Below, piece by piece: positions 36,827 to 46,037 of a stretch of DNA of 59,775 nucleotides. Position numbers and translations under genes: made by a program. The notes beneath the pieces were generated by a model that saw nothing but the letters and a program-made list of their open reading frames with translations, searched no databases and had not been told where the DNA came from. Numbering within the stretch: the stretch's first letter is position 1; each line of letters opens with the position of its first letter. This DNA is from Thermoflexus hugenholtzii JAD2 (GTDB lineage Bacteria; Chloroflexota; UBA11872; UBA12225). The stretch is from assembly GCA_945865725.1 (NCBI GenBank), contig CAMBEO010000008.1:1-59775 (forward strand), written 5' to 3'.

Positions 36827-37909
36827 CTATGCGACGCGCGCCGTGATCGCCCCCGCGTCAAGGCCCGAGAGGCCCAGGTCAGCCAGTGAGCGTCCTCCGT
36901 GGGGTCTCCCGCCCATCACCTGCCCCGCCAGCACCACGACCGAGGCGCTCACCGGCATCGGCACGCCCAGCTGCTGCCCCAGCTCCACCCAGGTCGCCAG
37001 CGCGAAAGGCGTGTCCTCCGTCAGCCATCGGGTATCGAGCGAACCGGGAGCCTTCAACGGCGTGAGCATCCGGCTCCCGTTAATCGTCGCCCAGAGGTCG
37101 CCACGCGGGCCGAAGCCTGCCCGGTGGTAGAGCGTCGCGACGTCGGGGAGGTCCAGGCCGAGCGCCCGGCCGACCGCGCGGCGCTCCTCGTCCACCGCCT
37201 CGATCACGCGAACGACCGCCGGGGTCACGCCTTCCTCGTAGAACTGGAACTCGCCCTGGCTGCGTTCGATCCGGCCGGCGTTCATCAGCACGCCGACCGG
37301 GTGCATGATGGGGTTCGTCGCGTTGAGCGCCGTCTCCAGGACACTTGCATGCCCGGAAAGACCAGGGAACGCGGGGGAGAGCCGCTCGATCGCCTCGGCG
37401 GTCCGCGACGCCGGATACGCACCGATCCCCATCGCGGGCACCACCCCCCACACGTGGGCGTGGTCGGGCCCGAGCTTGCGGCAGACGTACGGCGCCGTGT
37501 CGGTCTCGACCAGCAATGGGAGCTCGGTACCGGGCCGGGTGCGCCTCAGGGACTCGGCAATGGCGAGCGTTCCGAGGTTGCCCGGCGTGAGTGCGAGCAG
37601 GTGGCGGGCGCCGACGTGGGGACCGATCGCATCGATCAGGGCGGCGTGCGCGTAGCTCGGGACCGGTGCGATGAGCACGTCGCCCGCCGAGAGCGCCTCG
37701 GCGGCGTCAGTCGTCACCGCGGCAAGTCGCGCCGTGCCGGTCCGGGCAACGCCGGTCAAGCGGATCTCGCGTCGCGCCATGATCGGCTCGATCGAGCGCG
37801 ACTGGGACGGGTGCTCCCACAGGACGACCTCGAGGCCATCCAACGCGAGCATCGCCGCCACCGAGAAGGCCGTGTTCCCGCCTCCAAGCACCACGATCGT
37901 ACCCGCCAT
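36827..37909 (-). CDS. NAD/NADP octopine/nopaline (opine) dehydrogenase family protein
   Basis: TIVVLGGGNTAFSVAAMLALDGLEVVLWEH Rossmann; ETALNATNPIMHPVGVLMNAGRIERSQGEFQFYEEGVTPAVVRVIEAVDEERRAVGRALG matches the family helical domain. Confidence 0.88.
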   Translation of the reverse strand: MAGTIVVLGGGNTAFSVAAMLALDGLEVVLWEHPSQSRSIEPIMARREIRLTGVARTGTARLAAVTTDAAEALSAGDVLIAPVPSYAHAALIDAIGPHVGARHLLALTPGNLGTLAIAESLRRTRPGTELPLLVETDTAPYVCRKLGPDHAHVWGVVPAMGIGAYPASRTAEAIERLSPAFPGLSGHASVLETALNATNPIMHPVGVLMNAGRIERSQGEFQFYEEGVTPAVVRVIEAVDEERRAVGRALGLDLPDVATLYHRAGFGPRGDLWATINGSRMLTPLKAPGSLDTRWLTEDTPFALATWVELGQQLGVPMPVSASVVVLAGQVMGGRPHGGRSLADLGLSGLDAGAITARVA

Positions 37910-38039
37910 CGCGTCTCCCTCGTCGACGCGACCCGGTTGCCGGGGCGTCGCCGCCGAGTGTGGCACACGCCGACAGCACGCGATCAGCACGCCAAGTGGC
38001 CCCACGTGCGCGCCCGGCCGCGTGGGTACCCTCCCCCGC

Positions 38040-39074
38040 GTGAACGACCTCGCCGTCGCGACCGTGCGCCTGAGGAAGACCTATCAAGTTCCCGTGCGGC
38101 AATCCGGCATCGCCGCGTCGCTCAGGAGCCTCGTGCGCCGCACAACGCGCGACGTTCACGCCGTCGATGGACTGTCCCTCTCGATCGCGCCCGGCGAGAT
38201 AACCGGCTTCCTCGGCCCGAACGGCGCCGGGAAGACGACGACGCTCAAGATGCTCGCCGGCCTCCTCTACCCGACCTCGGGCGAGGTCACCGTCCTCGGT
38301 CACGTGCCGTCCCGGCGGGAACCGGCCTTCCTGCGCCAGATCACGCTGGTCATGGGACAGCGCAACCAGCTCCAGTGGGACATTCCTGTCGCGGACTCCT
38401 TCGAGCTGAATCGCACCGTGTACCGGGTGCCGGCCGCCGCGTTCCGGCGGACGCTCGACGACCTGGCCAGCCTCCTTGACCTCGGCCCGCTCATGATGAA
38501 GCCGGTCCGGCAACTGTCGCTCGGCGAGCGGATGAAGTGCGAGATCGCCGTCGCCTTGCTGCACCAGCCGCGGATCCTGTTCCTCGACGAGCCGACGATC
38601 GGCCTTGACGTGACCATGCAGCGGCGGATCCGCGCGTTCGTGGCCGAGTACAACCGCCGCCACGGCGCGACCGTCCTGCTTACGTCCCACTACATGGCGG
38701 ATGTCGAGGCGCTGTGCAAGCGCGTCATCGTCATCCACCATGGGCGCCTGCTCTTCGATGGCGAACTGTCGGCCCTCGTCGCGCGCTTCTCGACCCACAA
38801 GACCATCGCGATCGACCTCGACGGCGACGCACCCGATGCCCGCGCGGTACTGGAAAGGATCGGAGAAGTGGTGTCCATCGAGGACGGGCACGCGGTCGTG
38901 CGAGTCCCCAAGTCCCAGACGGCGCGCGCGACCGGCGAGATCCTCGCCACCCTGCCCGTCGCTGACCTCTCGGTCGAGGACCCGCCGGTGGACGACGTGA
39001 TCGAACGCGTCTTCGCCTCGACCCGGGACGCCACGGGCGATGGCGACGCGAGCCACGAGGGAGTTGCGGGATGA
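38040..39074 (+). CDS. ABC-2 type exporter ATP-binding protein
   Basis: GPNGAGKTTTLKMLAGLLYPTSGEV, LSLGERMKCEIAVALLHQPRILFLDEPTIGLDV; GTG start. Confidence 0.92.
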   Translation: MNDLAVATVRLRKTYQVPVRQSGIAASLRSLVRRTTRDVHAVDGLSLSIAPGEITGFLGPNGAGKTTTLKMLAGLLYPTSGEVTVLGHVPSRREPAFLRQITLVMGQRNQLQWDIPVADSFELNRTVYRVPAAAFRRTLDDLASLLDLGPLMMKPVRQLSLGERMKCEIAVALLHQPRILFLDEPTIGLDVTMQRRIRAFVAEYNRRHGATVLLTSHYMADVEALCKRVIVIHHGRLLFDGELSALVARFSTHKTIAIDLDGDAPDARAVLERIGEVVSIEDGHAVVRVPKSQTARATGEILATLPVADLSVEDPPVDDVIERVFASTRDATGDGDASHEGVAG

Positions 39075-40069
39075 CCGGTGATCGCGCCCGTGCCGCACGC
39101 GCCGCGTCGCCGCTGGTCGTCGCGATCGACGCGCCGTCCGTCGACCTGACCGACCGGGACCGCCTCGCCAGCGCGTTCCCGTCGGTGTCGTTCGTGGCGG
39201 CCACGGACCCGGACGACCTCGCACAGGCGATCACTCGCGCGCATGTCGTGTTCGGCAAGCGCTTGCCTCACGCCGCGATCGCCGGGGCACCGACCCTGGC
39301 GTGGGTGCAGGCGGGGACCGCCGGCGTCGATGGCGTCCTCGCCCGCGGCCCGTGGCCCGATGGGGTGCTCCTGACGAACGCACGTGGAGCGCACGGCACC
39401 CCCATTTCCGAGCAGGTCGTCGCGATGATGCTGGCGTTCGCGACCCGCTTGCACGTGCTACTCCGCGCTCAGGCCGAACGGCGCAATGTCGCGCGGGCCG
39501 TGACGTCGACGAAGTGGGAACTGTCGGGGCAACGACTGGTGATCCTCGGGCTCGGTGACATCGGCGGGAGCCTCGCCGTGCGCGCATCCGCCCTCGGGAT
39601 GCGCGTGACCGGCGTACGCCGCGAACCGGCGCCCGTCCCCGGGTGCGAACGGGTCGTCGGTCCCGGTTCCCTGGTCGAGGTCCTCCGTGACGCCGACCAC
39701 CTGGCCGCGTGCCTGCCGCTCACCCCCGGCACGCGGCACCTCGTCGGCGAGGCGGAACTGCGGGCGCTCCCGCGTGGCGCCCATGTCTACAACGTCGGCC
39801 GTGGCGCCGTGATCGACGGCCAGGCCCTGCGGCGTGCCCTCGCGGATGGCCACCTCGGGGGTGCCGGGCTCGATTGCGTCGAACCGTCCGACATCCCGGA
39901 CGTGAGTGACCCGCTCTGGTCGCATCCCGACGTGATCCTCGGCCAGCACTCGAGCGGGCACGCGCCGGGGAACTCGCGCCTCATCACCGACATCTTCGCC
40001 TCAAACCTCGAACGGTTCCTCGCCGGCCGCGAACTCGAGAATCGGGTCGACCTCGCGCGTGGCTATTAG
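39071..40069 (+). CDS. D-2-hydroxyacid dehydrogenase family protein
   Basis: VILGLGDIGGSLAVRASALGMRVTGVRR, LPLTPGTRHLVGEAELRALPRGAHVYNVGRGAVIDGQALRRAL; 4-bp overlap with ABC ATPase. Confidence 0.93.
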   Translation: MTGDRARAARAASPLVVAIDAPSVDLTDRDRLASAFPSVSFVAATDPDDLAQAITRAHVVFGKRLPHAAIAGAPTLAWVQAGTAGVDGVLARGPWPDGVLLTNARGAHGTPISEQVVAMMLAFATRLHVLLRAQAERRNVARAVTSTKWELSGQRLVILGLGDIGGSLAVRASALGMRVTGVRREPAPVPGCERVVGPGSLVEVLRDADHLAACLPLTPGTRHLVGEAELRALPRGAHVYNVGRGAVIDGQALRRALADGHLGGAGLDCVEPSDIPDVSDPLWSHPDVILGQHSSGHAPGNSRLITDIFASNLERFLAGRELENRVDLARGY

Positions 40070-40096
40070 CCGGCACGAGCCAGGACTGGCACGTCG

Positions 40097-40900
40097 GTGA
40101 TCGACTGGATATCGATCTACCGCGCGCAGTTCGCGGTCACGTTCGGTGCGCAACTGCAATACCGCGCGTCGCTCGCGATATGGCTGCTTGGGCTCGTCTT
40201 GGCGCCGGTCATCAGCCTGGTGGTCTGGACGACGGTCGCCGCGTCGGGGGGCGGGCAGGCCGGAGGCTTCAGTCAGGGCGAGTTCGCGGCGTACTTCCTC
40301 GCGCTGCTCGTCGCGAACCACCTCACCTTCACGTGGGTTGCCTGGGATTTCGAGTTCCGCGTACGAAACGGATCGCTCTCGGGCCAGCTCCTGCGGCCTG
40401 TCGACCCGATACATGCCAACATCGCCGACAACGTGACCTACAAGGTGATCACGCTCCTCGCCGTGGTACCGGCCACCGCCGTCCTCGCCTGGGCTTTCGA
40501 GCCGGCGGCCGACACGTCGTGGCTCAACCTCGTCCTTTTCCTTCCGGTCGTCGCGCTCGCCGCCACGCTCAGGTTCCTCGTCGAGTACTCCCTCGCGATG
40601 GCGGCGTTCTGGACCACCCGGGTGTTCGCGATCAACGACCTGTACTACGTGCCGCTCTTCTTCTTCTCCGGCCAGCTCGTGCCCCTGGCGCTCCTCCCAG
40701 ACTGGGTGCGGGCCGTGGGGAACCTCCTGCCGTTCCGTTGGATGCTCTCGTTCCCGGTCGAGGTCGCGATCGGCCGGGTGGCACCGTCGGAGGTGCCTAT
40801 CGGCGTGGCCTGCCAGCTCGCTTGGATCGGCGCATTCCTCGTGGTCCGGTCCATGGCGTGGCGGCATGGGGTGCGGCGCTACTCCGCGGTCGGCGCGTGA
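40097..40900 (+). CDS. ABC-2 family transporter permease (first)
   Basis: 267 aa; six hydrophobic segments; WDFEFRVRNGSLSGQLLRPVDPIHANIADNVTYK. Confidence 0.88.
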   Translation: MIDWISIYRAQFAVTFGAQLQYRASLAIWLLGLVLAPVISLVVWTTVAASGGGQAGGFSQGEFAAYFLALLVANHLTFTWVAWDFEFRVRNGSLSGQLLRPVDPIHANIADNVTYKVITLLAVVPATAVLAWAFEPAADTSWLNLVLFLPVVALAATLRFLVEYSLAMAAFWTTRVFAINDLYYVPLFFFSGQLVPLALLPDWVRAVGNLLPFRWMLSFPVEVAIGRVAPSEVPIGVACQLAWIGAFLVVRSMAWRHGVRRYSAVGA

Positions 40901-40916
40901 CCGGCAGGAACCGCGC

Positions 40917-41702
40917 ATGACCATCGTCCGCCTCCTCGCCGTCTACCTGCGGGTCGGGATCCTGACCGAGCTGCAGTACCGCGCGAACTTTTACGTCCAG
41001 GCGTTTCGGTCCGTCCTGTCCCTCGCGACGGGACTGGCCGGGCTGGCCGTGGTCTTCAGCCACGCCACCACGCTTGCGGGCTGGCGCCCGCATGAGCTGC
41101 TCGCGGTGCTCGGCGTGTACCTGGTCATCAGCGGCGTCGTGCGGTTCGCGATCCAACCCGCGATGGAACGCCTCATGGAGGACGTCCGGGAAGGCACCCT
41201 CGACTACGTACTGACGAAGCCGGAGGACAGCCTCGTCCTGGTCTCCGTCCGCGCAAACGCGATCTGGCGCCTCGTCGACGTCGTTCTGGGCGTGGCGGTC
41301 GTGGGATACGCGGTGGCGACGTCGGGCGGGAGCCTCGGCGCCTACGAGTTCGCGGCGTTCGTGGTGTCCCTTGGCGCCGCCGTGGCGACCATCTACGGCT
41401 TCCTGGTCATCCTCACGACGCTGTCGTTCTGGTTCACGCGCGTCGAGAACATCCTCGTCATCTTCCAGAGCATGTACGAGGCGGGAAAGTGGCCGGTCGA
41501 CATCTATCCGGCGTGGTTGCGCGCGACCCTGACCTTCCTGGTCCCCGTCGCCTTTGCCGTCACGGTCCCTGCCGGGGCGCTATCCGGGCGCGCCACGCCG
41601 CTCACCCTCGCAGCGACCGTCGCCATCGCGGTAGTGATGGTGGTCGCCGCCCGCCGCTTCTGGCTCGTCGGCCTGCGCCGGTACTCCGGGGCATCCGCCT
41701 GA
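40917..41702 (+). CDS. ABC-2 family transporter permease (second)
   Basis: MTIVRLLAVYLRVGILTELQYRANFYVQAFRSVLSLATGLAGLAVVF, VREGTLDYVLTKPEDSLVLVS. Confidence 0.88.
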   Translation: MTIVRLLAVYLRVGILTELQYRANFYVQAFRSVLSLATGLAGLAVVFSHATTLAGWRPHELLAVLGVYLVISGVVRFAIQPAMERLMEDVREGTLDYVLTKPEDSLVLVSVRANAIWRLVDVVLGVAVVGYAVATSGGSLGAYEFAAFVVSLGAAVATIYGFLVILTTLSFWFTRVENILVIFQSMYEAGKWPVDIYPAWLRATLTFLVPVAFAVTVPAGALSGRATPLTLAATVAIAVVMVVAARRFWLVGLRRYSGASA

Positions 41703-41705
41703 CGT

Positions 41706-41885
41706 GTCCCGCTTCCCTCTCCCGCCGCAGCGCTGGGGGGTGCTTGTCGCGGCGGATGGAGGGGTGGGTGGTGCTTCCCTCTCCCGCCGCAGCGGGGGAG
41801 GGATTGAGGGTGGGGGCCGTCCCGGGGTGGAAGAGCTAGTCCTTCCCTCTCCCGCCGCAGCGCTGGGGGGTGCTTGTTGCGGCTG
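41706..41885. repeat. Cluster of three GC-rich hairpin repeat copies
   Basis: TTCCCTCTCCCGCCGCAGCGCTGGGGGGTGCTTGTCGCGGCGGATGGAGGGGTGG, repeated in variants. Confidence 0.93.
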
Positions 41886-41897
41886 ATCGAAGGGGGC

Positions 41898-42299
41898 TCA
41901 CTCGCCCCGGTTGACCAAGTGCGTCGCCGCCCGGTCAAAGTACTCGCGCATCGCCGCATCGACCGGCGCCGGGAAGGCGCACGCGTCGAGGGCCGAGGCC
42001 ATGCATCGAACCCACCGGTCGCGCGCATCGCCGTCGATGGCGAAGGCGAAGTGGCGCATCCGCAGGCGCGGGTGGCCACGTTCCTCCGAATACGTCGGGG
42101 GTCCTCCCCAGTACTGGGCAAGGAAACGCGACAGGCGACGCTTGGCCGCGTCGTGCTCCGCCTCGGCGTACATCGCGCTCAGGACCTCGTCCGCCGCGAC
42201 CCCCTCGTAGAACCGTTCGACGAGACTCTCGAAGGCAGGCATCCCCCCGACGGCGTCGTACACCGAACGCAGGTCCAGCGATTCCTCCGCCATCGTCAA
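41898..42299 (-). CDS. Truncated hemoglobin (bacterial globin)
   Basis: 133 aa; VYDAVGGMPAFESLVERFYEGVAADEVLSAMY, YWGGPPTYSEERGHPRLRMRHFAFAI. Confidence 0.92.
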   Translation of the reverse strand: MTMAEESLDLRSVYDAVGGMPAFESLVERFYEGVAADEVLSAMYAEAEHDAAKRRLSRFLAQYWGGPPTYSEERGHPRLRMRHFAFAIDGDARDRWVRCMASALDACAFPAPVDAAMREYFDRAATHLVNRGE

Positions 42300-42319
42300 T
42301 CTCTCCGGCTAGGTCCCGG

Positions 42320-42823
42320 TCACCGGTAGTTATCGAACTGGACCGGGTTCACCCACGCCTTGTCCTTCTCCGCGTCCCGCACGGCCGAGATCGCCGCCTG
42401 GAGTTCGTCCTTCGCCTTGCCGGTGACCCGCACGGCATCCCCCTGGATCTGTGCCTTCAGCTTGGGGCAGCGATCACGAACGACCTTCACGATCTCCCGC
42501 GCGAGGTCCTGGGGCAACCCCTGGCGCAGTTTGACCGACTGGCGAACCGTCCCCTTGGTCGCCTCTTCGACCTCCTGGAAGTCGAAGACCTTTGCGGATA
42601 CCCCTCGCTTCACCGCGCGACCGACGAGGATGTCGCGAACCGACTCGAGCGTCATCTCGCTCGCACTCGCGAGCTTGATCAAGGTCGGTTCCAGCTCGAT
42701 CGTCGATCCGCTGTCCTTGAGGTCGAAGCGCGTCGCAATCTCGCGCCGCGCCTGGTCGATGGCGTTGGCCATCTCCTGCTTGTCAAACGTCGACACGACG
42801 TCGAAGGAAAATTCCGATGCCAT
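42320..42823 (-). CDS. YajQ-family cyclic-di-GMP/nucleotide-binding protein
   Basis: MASEFSFDVVSTFDKQEMANAIDQARREIATRFDLKDSGSTIEL; C-terminal DKAWVNPVQFDNYR. Confidence 0.95.
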   Translation of the reverse strand: MASEFSFDVVSTFDKQEMANAIDQARREIATRFDLKDSGSTIELEPTLIKLASASEMTLESVRDILVGRAVKRGVSAKVFDFQEVEEATKGTVRQSVKLRQGLPQDLAREIVKVVRDRCPKLKAQIQGDAVRVTGKAKDELQAAISAVRDAEKDKAWVNPVQFDNYR

Positions 42824-42881
42824 GCCGACATTGTCGCGCACCGGCAAGCGAAACCGCACGCCCCGCGTACCATCCTCCTCC

Positions 42882-43649
42882 GTGGGCACCCTTCCGGCAG
42901 AGTGGGACGCGATCACCTACGACCTCGTCGCCGCACCGATGACGCGGATGGGATCCGTCGTCCTCGACCGGCTCCCGCTGCGCGGGGACGAGGTCGTCCT
43001 GGACGCCGGATGCGGCAGCGGTCAAGTCACCGCTCGCTTGGCGGCACGCCTGCCCCGCGGGCGCGTCGTCGCCCTTGACGGCTCGGCGGCGATGCTTGAC
43101 CTCGCCCGGAAAGCCCTCGCGTCCCACGACGGCCGGGTGGAGTTCGTCCAGGCCGACCTCTCCGCGCCGCTGCCGCCATTGCCGCCCCTTGACGCCGTGC
43201 TCTCGACGGCGACCTTCCACTGGGTCACCGGCCACGAATCCCTGTTCAGGCACCTGGCGGGCGCGATGCGACCGGGAGCGCGGCTCGTCGCCCAGTGGGG
43301 CGGTGCGGGAAACGTCTCGCACGTCACCAATGCGCTTGCTGACGTCGCTCCGGACTTCCCGGGTCTGGACGGTTGGCCCGGCCCGTGGTGGTTCCCGACC
43401 GCCGACGAGGTCGCCGCGCGCCTGGCCGATGCCGACTTTGACATCGACGCGTGCTGGCTCCACGAGGAGCCGGTCTGCCAGTCGAGCCGCGCGGCCTTGG
43501 AGGCCTACCTCGCCACCCCCGTCCTCGTCGCGCACCTCGCCCGCCTGGACCCGCCCGACCGGCCTCGCCTCGTGTCCGCGATCGCCGACCGCATCCCGGA
43601 AGGGGTCATCGACTACGTTCGCGTGAATGTCGTCGCAACCAGACGGTAG
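42882..43649 (+). CDS. Class I SAM-dependent methyltransferase
   Basis: VVLDAGCGSGQVTARLAARLPRGRVVALDGSAAMLDLARKAL; GTG start. Confidence 0.88.
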   Translation: MGTLPAEWDAITYDLVAAPMTRMGSVVLDRLPLRGDEVVLDAGCGSGQVTARLAARLPRGRVVALDGSAAMLDLARKALASHDGRVEFVQADLSAPLPPLPPLDAVLSTATFHWVTGHESLFRHLAGAMRPGARLVAQWGGAGNVSHVTNALADVAPDFPGLDGWPGPWWFPTADEVAARLADADFDIDACWLHEEPVCQSSRAALEAYLATPVLVAHLARLDPPDRPRLVSAIADRIPEGVIDYVRVNVVATRR

Positions 43650-43747
43650 CGGCAAGACGCGTCTCCGGCAGGAGCCGACCGCCTTCGGGTTGCCCGAAGG
43701 AACCCACGGGTACCATCGGTCGGCCCTGAACGGCCGAGGAGAAGACC

Positions 43748-44482
43748 GTGAGCGAGTTCCTGCACGTTAGTCTGCGCAGCCGCGACCGCGATCGCACCGT
43801 CGACTGGTACGTCTCAAATCTAGGTTTCGTCGAGGAGCGCCGGGGAACGACGGGCATCGGGACCCAGACGGCGATCCTGCGCCTGGTTGGCCTCAACACC
43901 TACATCGAGGTATCGGACCGGGTCAAGCTCGGGCGGGACTTTCCGATCCCGGAGGACCTGATCCACCTCGCGTTCACCGTCACCGACATGCCGTCGGCCC
44001 ACGATCGCCTCGTCGCGAACGGCGTGAAGTGGACGGATGGCGCGCCGACGGACCGGTTCGCGTTCATCGAGGACTGCGACGGGTACGAGATCGAACTGGT
44101 GACCGCCCCGGTCGGCGGCGAGTTCGACCACTTCCGCCTCCGGGTCGGCGACCTAGACCGGAGCGTCGAGTTCTACGAGCGGTTCCTCGGCTTCCGCACG
44201 GTGCAGCGGACGGAATCGCCGCGGGGCAGCAAGATCGCCAAGCTCGAACTCCCCGGCAATCGCGTGTTGCTCGAACTCTCGTTCCTGCCGTTCCTCGACC
44301 CGCACTTCACCGTGCCCGAGGATCTGATGCACCTCGCCTTCCCGGTGGAGGACATGCCGACGCTCTACCGTGACTGGGAGGCAAACGGCGTCGCCATCAC
44401 TGAGGGCAGACCGGACGGCCACATGATCTTCGCCGCCGACCCGGACGGGTACGAGTTGGAGATGATCCAGCGCCGGCGGTAG
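43748..44482 (+). CDS. Two-domain VOC-family (glyoxalase-like) protein
   Basis: 244 aa; two copies of VOC half-sites (DWYVSNLGFVEERR / EFYERFLGFRTVQR; YEIELV / YELEMIQ). Confidence 0.85.
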   Translation: MSEFLHVSLRSRDRDRTVDWYVSNLGFVEERRGTTGIGTQTAILRLVGLNTYIEVSDRVKLGRDFPIPEDLIHLAFTVTDMPSAHDRLVANGVKWTDGAPTDRFAFIEDCDGYEIELVTAPVGGEFDHFRLRVGDLDRSVEFYERFLGFRTVQRTESPRGSKIAKLELPGNRVLLELSFLPFLDPHFTVPEDLMHLAFPVEDMPTLYRDWEANGVAITEGRPDGHMIFAADPDGYELEMIQRRR

Positions 44483-44499
44483 GGCGACCGCGCGGGTGT

Positions 44500-44620
44500 C
44501 CTGCTTCCCTCTCCCGCCGCAGCGCTGGGGGGTGCTTGGTGCGGCGGATGGAGGGGTGGGTGGTGCTTCCCTCTCCCGCCGCAGCGCGGGGCGCTTGCGG
44601 CAGATGGAGGGGGTCCCCCC
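44500..44620. repeat. GC-rich hairpin repeat pair
   Basis: CTTCCCTCTCCCGCCGCAGCGCTGGGGGGTGCTTGGTGCGGCGGATGGAGGGGTGGGTGGTGCTTCCCTCTCCCGCCGCAGCGCGGGGCGCTTGCGG. Confidence 0.93.
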
Positions 44621-44639
44621 GGACACCCGCGCGATCGCG

Positions 44640-45002
44640 TCAGGCGGCGAGACCGGCCCGGCGCGTCGCGGACGCAATCCCGCGTTCGACGTGCCCGAGG
44701 ATTTCGCGGACATGGGCGAGCTGGATCGCGACCGTTTCGCGATCCTCGCCAAGGGCGCCGAGTGACGCCTCTTCCGCGAGTTCCTCTTGCCGGAGGCGCA
44801 ATTGGCGCACTTCGACGGGGTGCAGCAGGAACGGCGCCACCACGCCGGAGGCACTGGCATCGCGCCAGGCGGTGGAAACGGTCTCGAGCATCATCGCCCC
44901 TCCCGATGCGGCGACCGCCACGATGCGGTCGCCGACACTAGCAACACGTCCGACCACGTTGTCGGAACCGCTACGGATCCAGAGTACCACCGTCAGCGTC
45001 AC
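44640..45002 (-). CDS. Hypothetical protein
   Basis: 120 aa ORF following and overlapping the GNAT gene on the same strand; no recognised family. Confidence 0.45.
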   Translation of the reverse strand: MTLTVVLWIRSGSDNVVGRVASVGDRIVAVAASGGAMMLETVSTAWRDASASGVVAPFLLHPVEVRQLRLRQEELAEEASLGALGEDRETVAIQLAHVREILGHVERGIASATRRAGLAA

Positions 45003-45906
45003 CGACGGGTCTCACCATGTCAAACGTCTCGCCCCTGACGACGGCCCCGATGGCGGCGAGGAAACCGTGTACCGGTGCCGGTTCATGCACCCGCGCAAGG
45101 AGCGTGGGGATTCGCGCCCGAGCCAGGAGCGCCCCGAGCAGAGCGCGCCCGGTCCCACGACGGCGCGCGTCCTCATGGACCCCGACGAACCGGACCCGAA
45201 CGCCTTCCCCGCCGGCCAGGCGCGCTCCCCACGCGACACCGACTGCCGCCGTCGGGTCGTCCGCCTCCCATGCCCCGGCGCCGACGTGGTCCGCGTGCAT
45301 CGACGCCCCGGCAAGGACTGACGGCGTCAAGCCATCGAGGTCGTCGTGCGGCTCCGTCGCCCGTTCGACGGCGAGGTGGATCAGGAGCCCGGCCAGCGCG
45401 GGCAGCTCGTCGTGGCGGAGGGGCCGGATCACGACGCCCGCGGGAGGCGGCGCGGTCACGAGCGACGCCCCGGCAGGCGCATCGACCCGAACCTCCATCG
45501 TGCGCCGTTCCGGTTCGAAGCCTGCCGCACGCAGGAACCCCACGGCGCGCTCGTCCCCGGCATCCACCGTCACCTCGACGCGCCGTGCCCCAAGGCGAGC
45601 CGCACTCGCGATCACCCGGTCGAGAAGGTGGCGCCCTATCCCGTTCCGCCGCTGGTCGGGCGTAACGCCGATCCAGGAGACCTGCACGGCGGCCGGTGAC
45701 CCGTCTGACGTGCGCCGACGCACACCAGCCACGACCGCCGCGCACGGCGATTCCGGCGCCTCCGACGGCACGACCCATCCGAACCACGGCCGGTAGGTGG
45801 TCTCCACGTGCCGCGCCAGTCGCGCGCCATATTCGCGTTCCTGGCCGAGGAGAACCGCGACCCCTTCCCAGTCGCCTGGCAGCAAGTCTCTCGCTACCGA
45901 TGTCAT
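44971..45906 (-). CDS. GNAT-family N-acetyltransferase with tandem GNAT domains
   Basis: 311 aa; VSWIGVTPDQRRNGIGRHLLDRVIASAARLGARRVEV and VRVRFVGVHEDARRRGTGRALLGALLARAR acetyl-CoA loops. Confidence 0.85.
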   Translation of the reverse strand: MTSVARDLLPGDWEGVAVLLGQEREYGARLARHVETTYRPWFGWVVPSEAPESPCAAVVAGVRRRTSDGSPAAVQVSWIGVTPDQRRNGIGRHLLDRVIASAARLGARRVEVTVDAGDERAVGFLRAAGFEPERRTMEVRVDAPAGASLVTAPPPAGVVIRPLRHDELPALAGLLIHLAVERATEPHDDLDGLTPSVLAGASMHADHVGAGAWEADDPTAAVGVAWGARLAGGEGVRVRFVGVHEDARRRGTGRALLGALLARARIPTLLARVHEPAPVHGFLAAIGAVVRGETFDMVRPVGDADGGTLDP

Positions 45907-46037
45907 CGAGTCTTCACCTCAGTCGCTCCCGGTCGCGCGCGGCCGTTCCGCCACGCGACGCGCCCCCTACGAGCGGGGGGCCTGACTACAATCGTGCCCG
46001 CAGTGGCCCCTTCAGGGGCAAGCGCGAGGAGTGGGGC

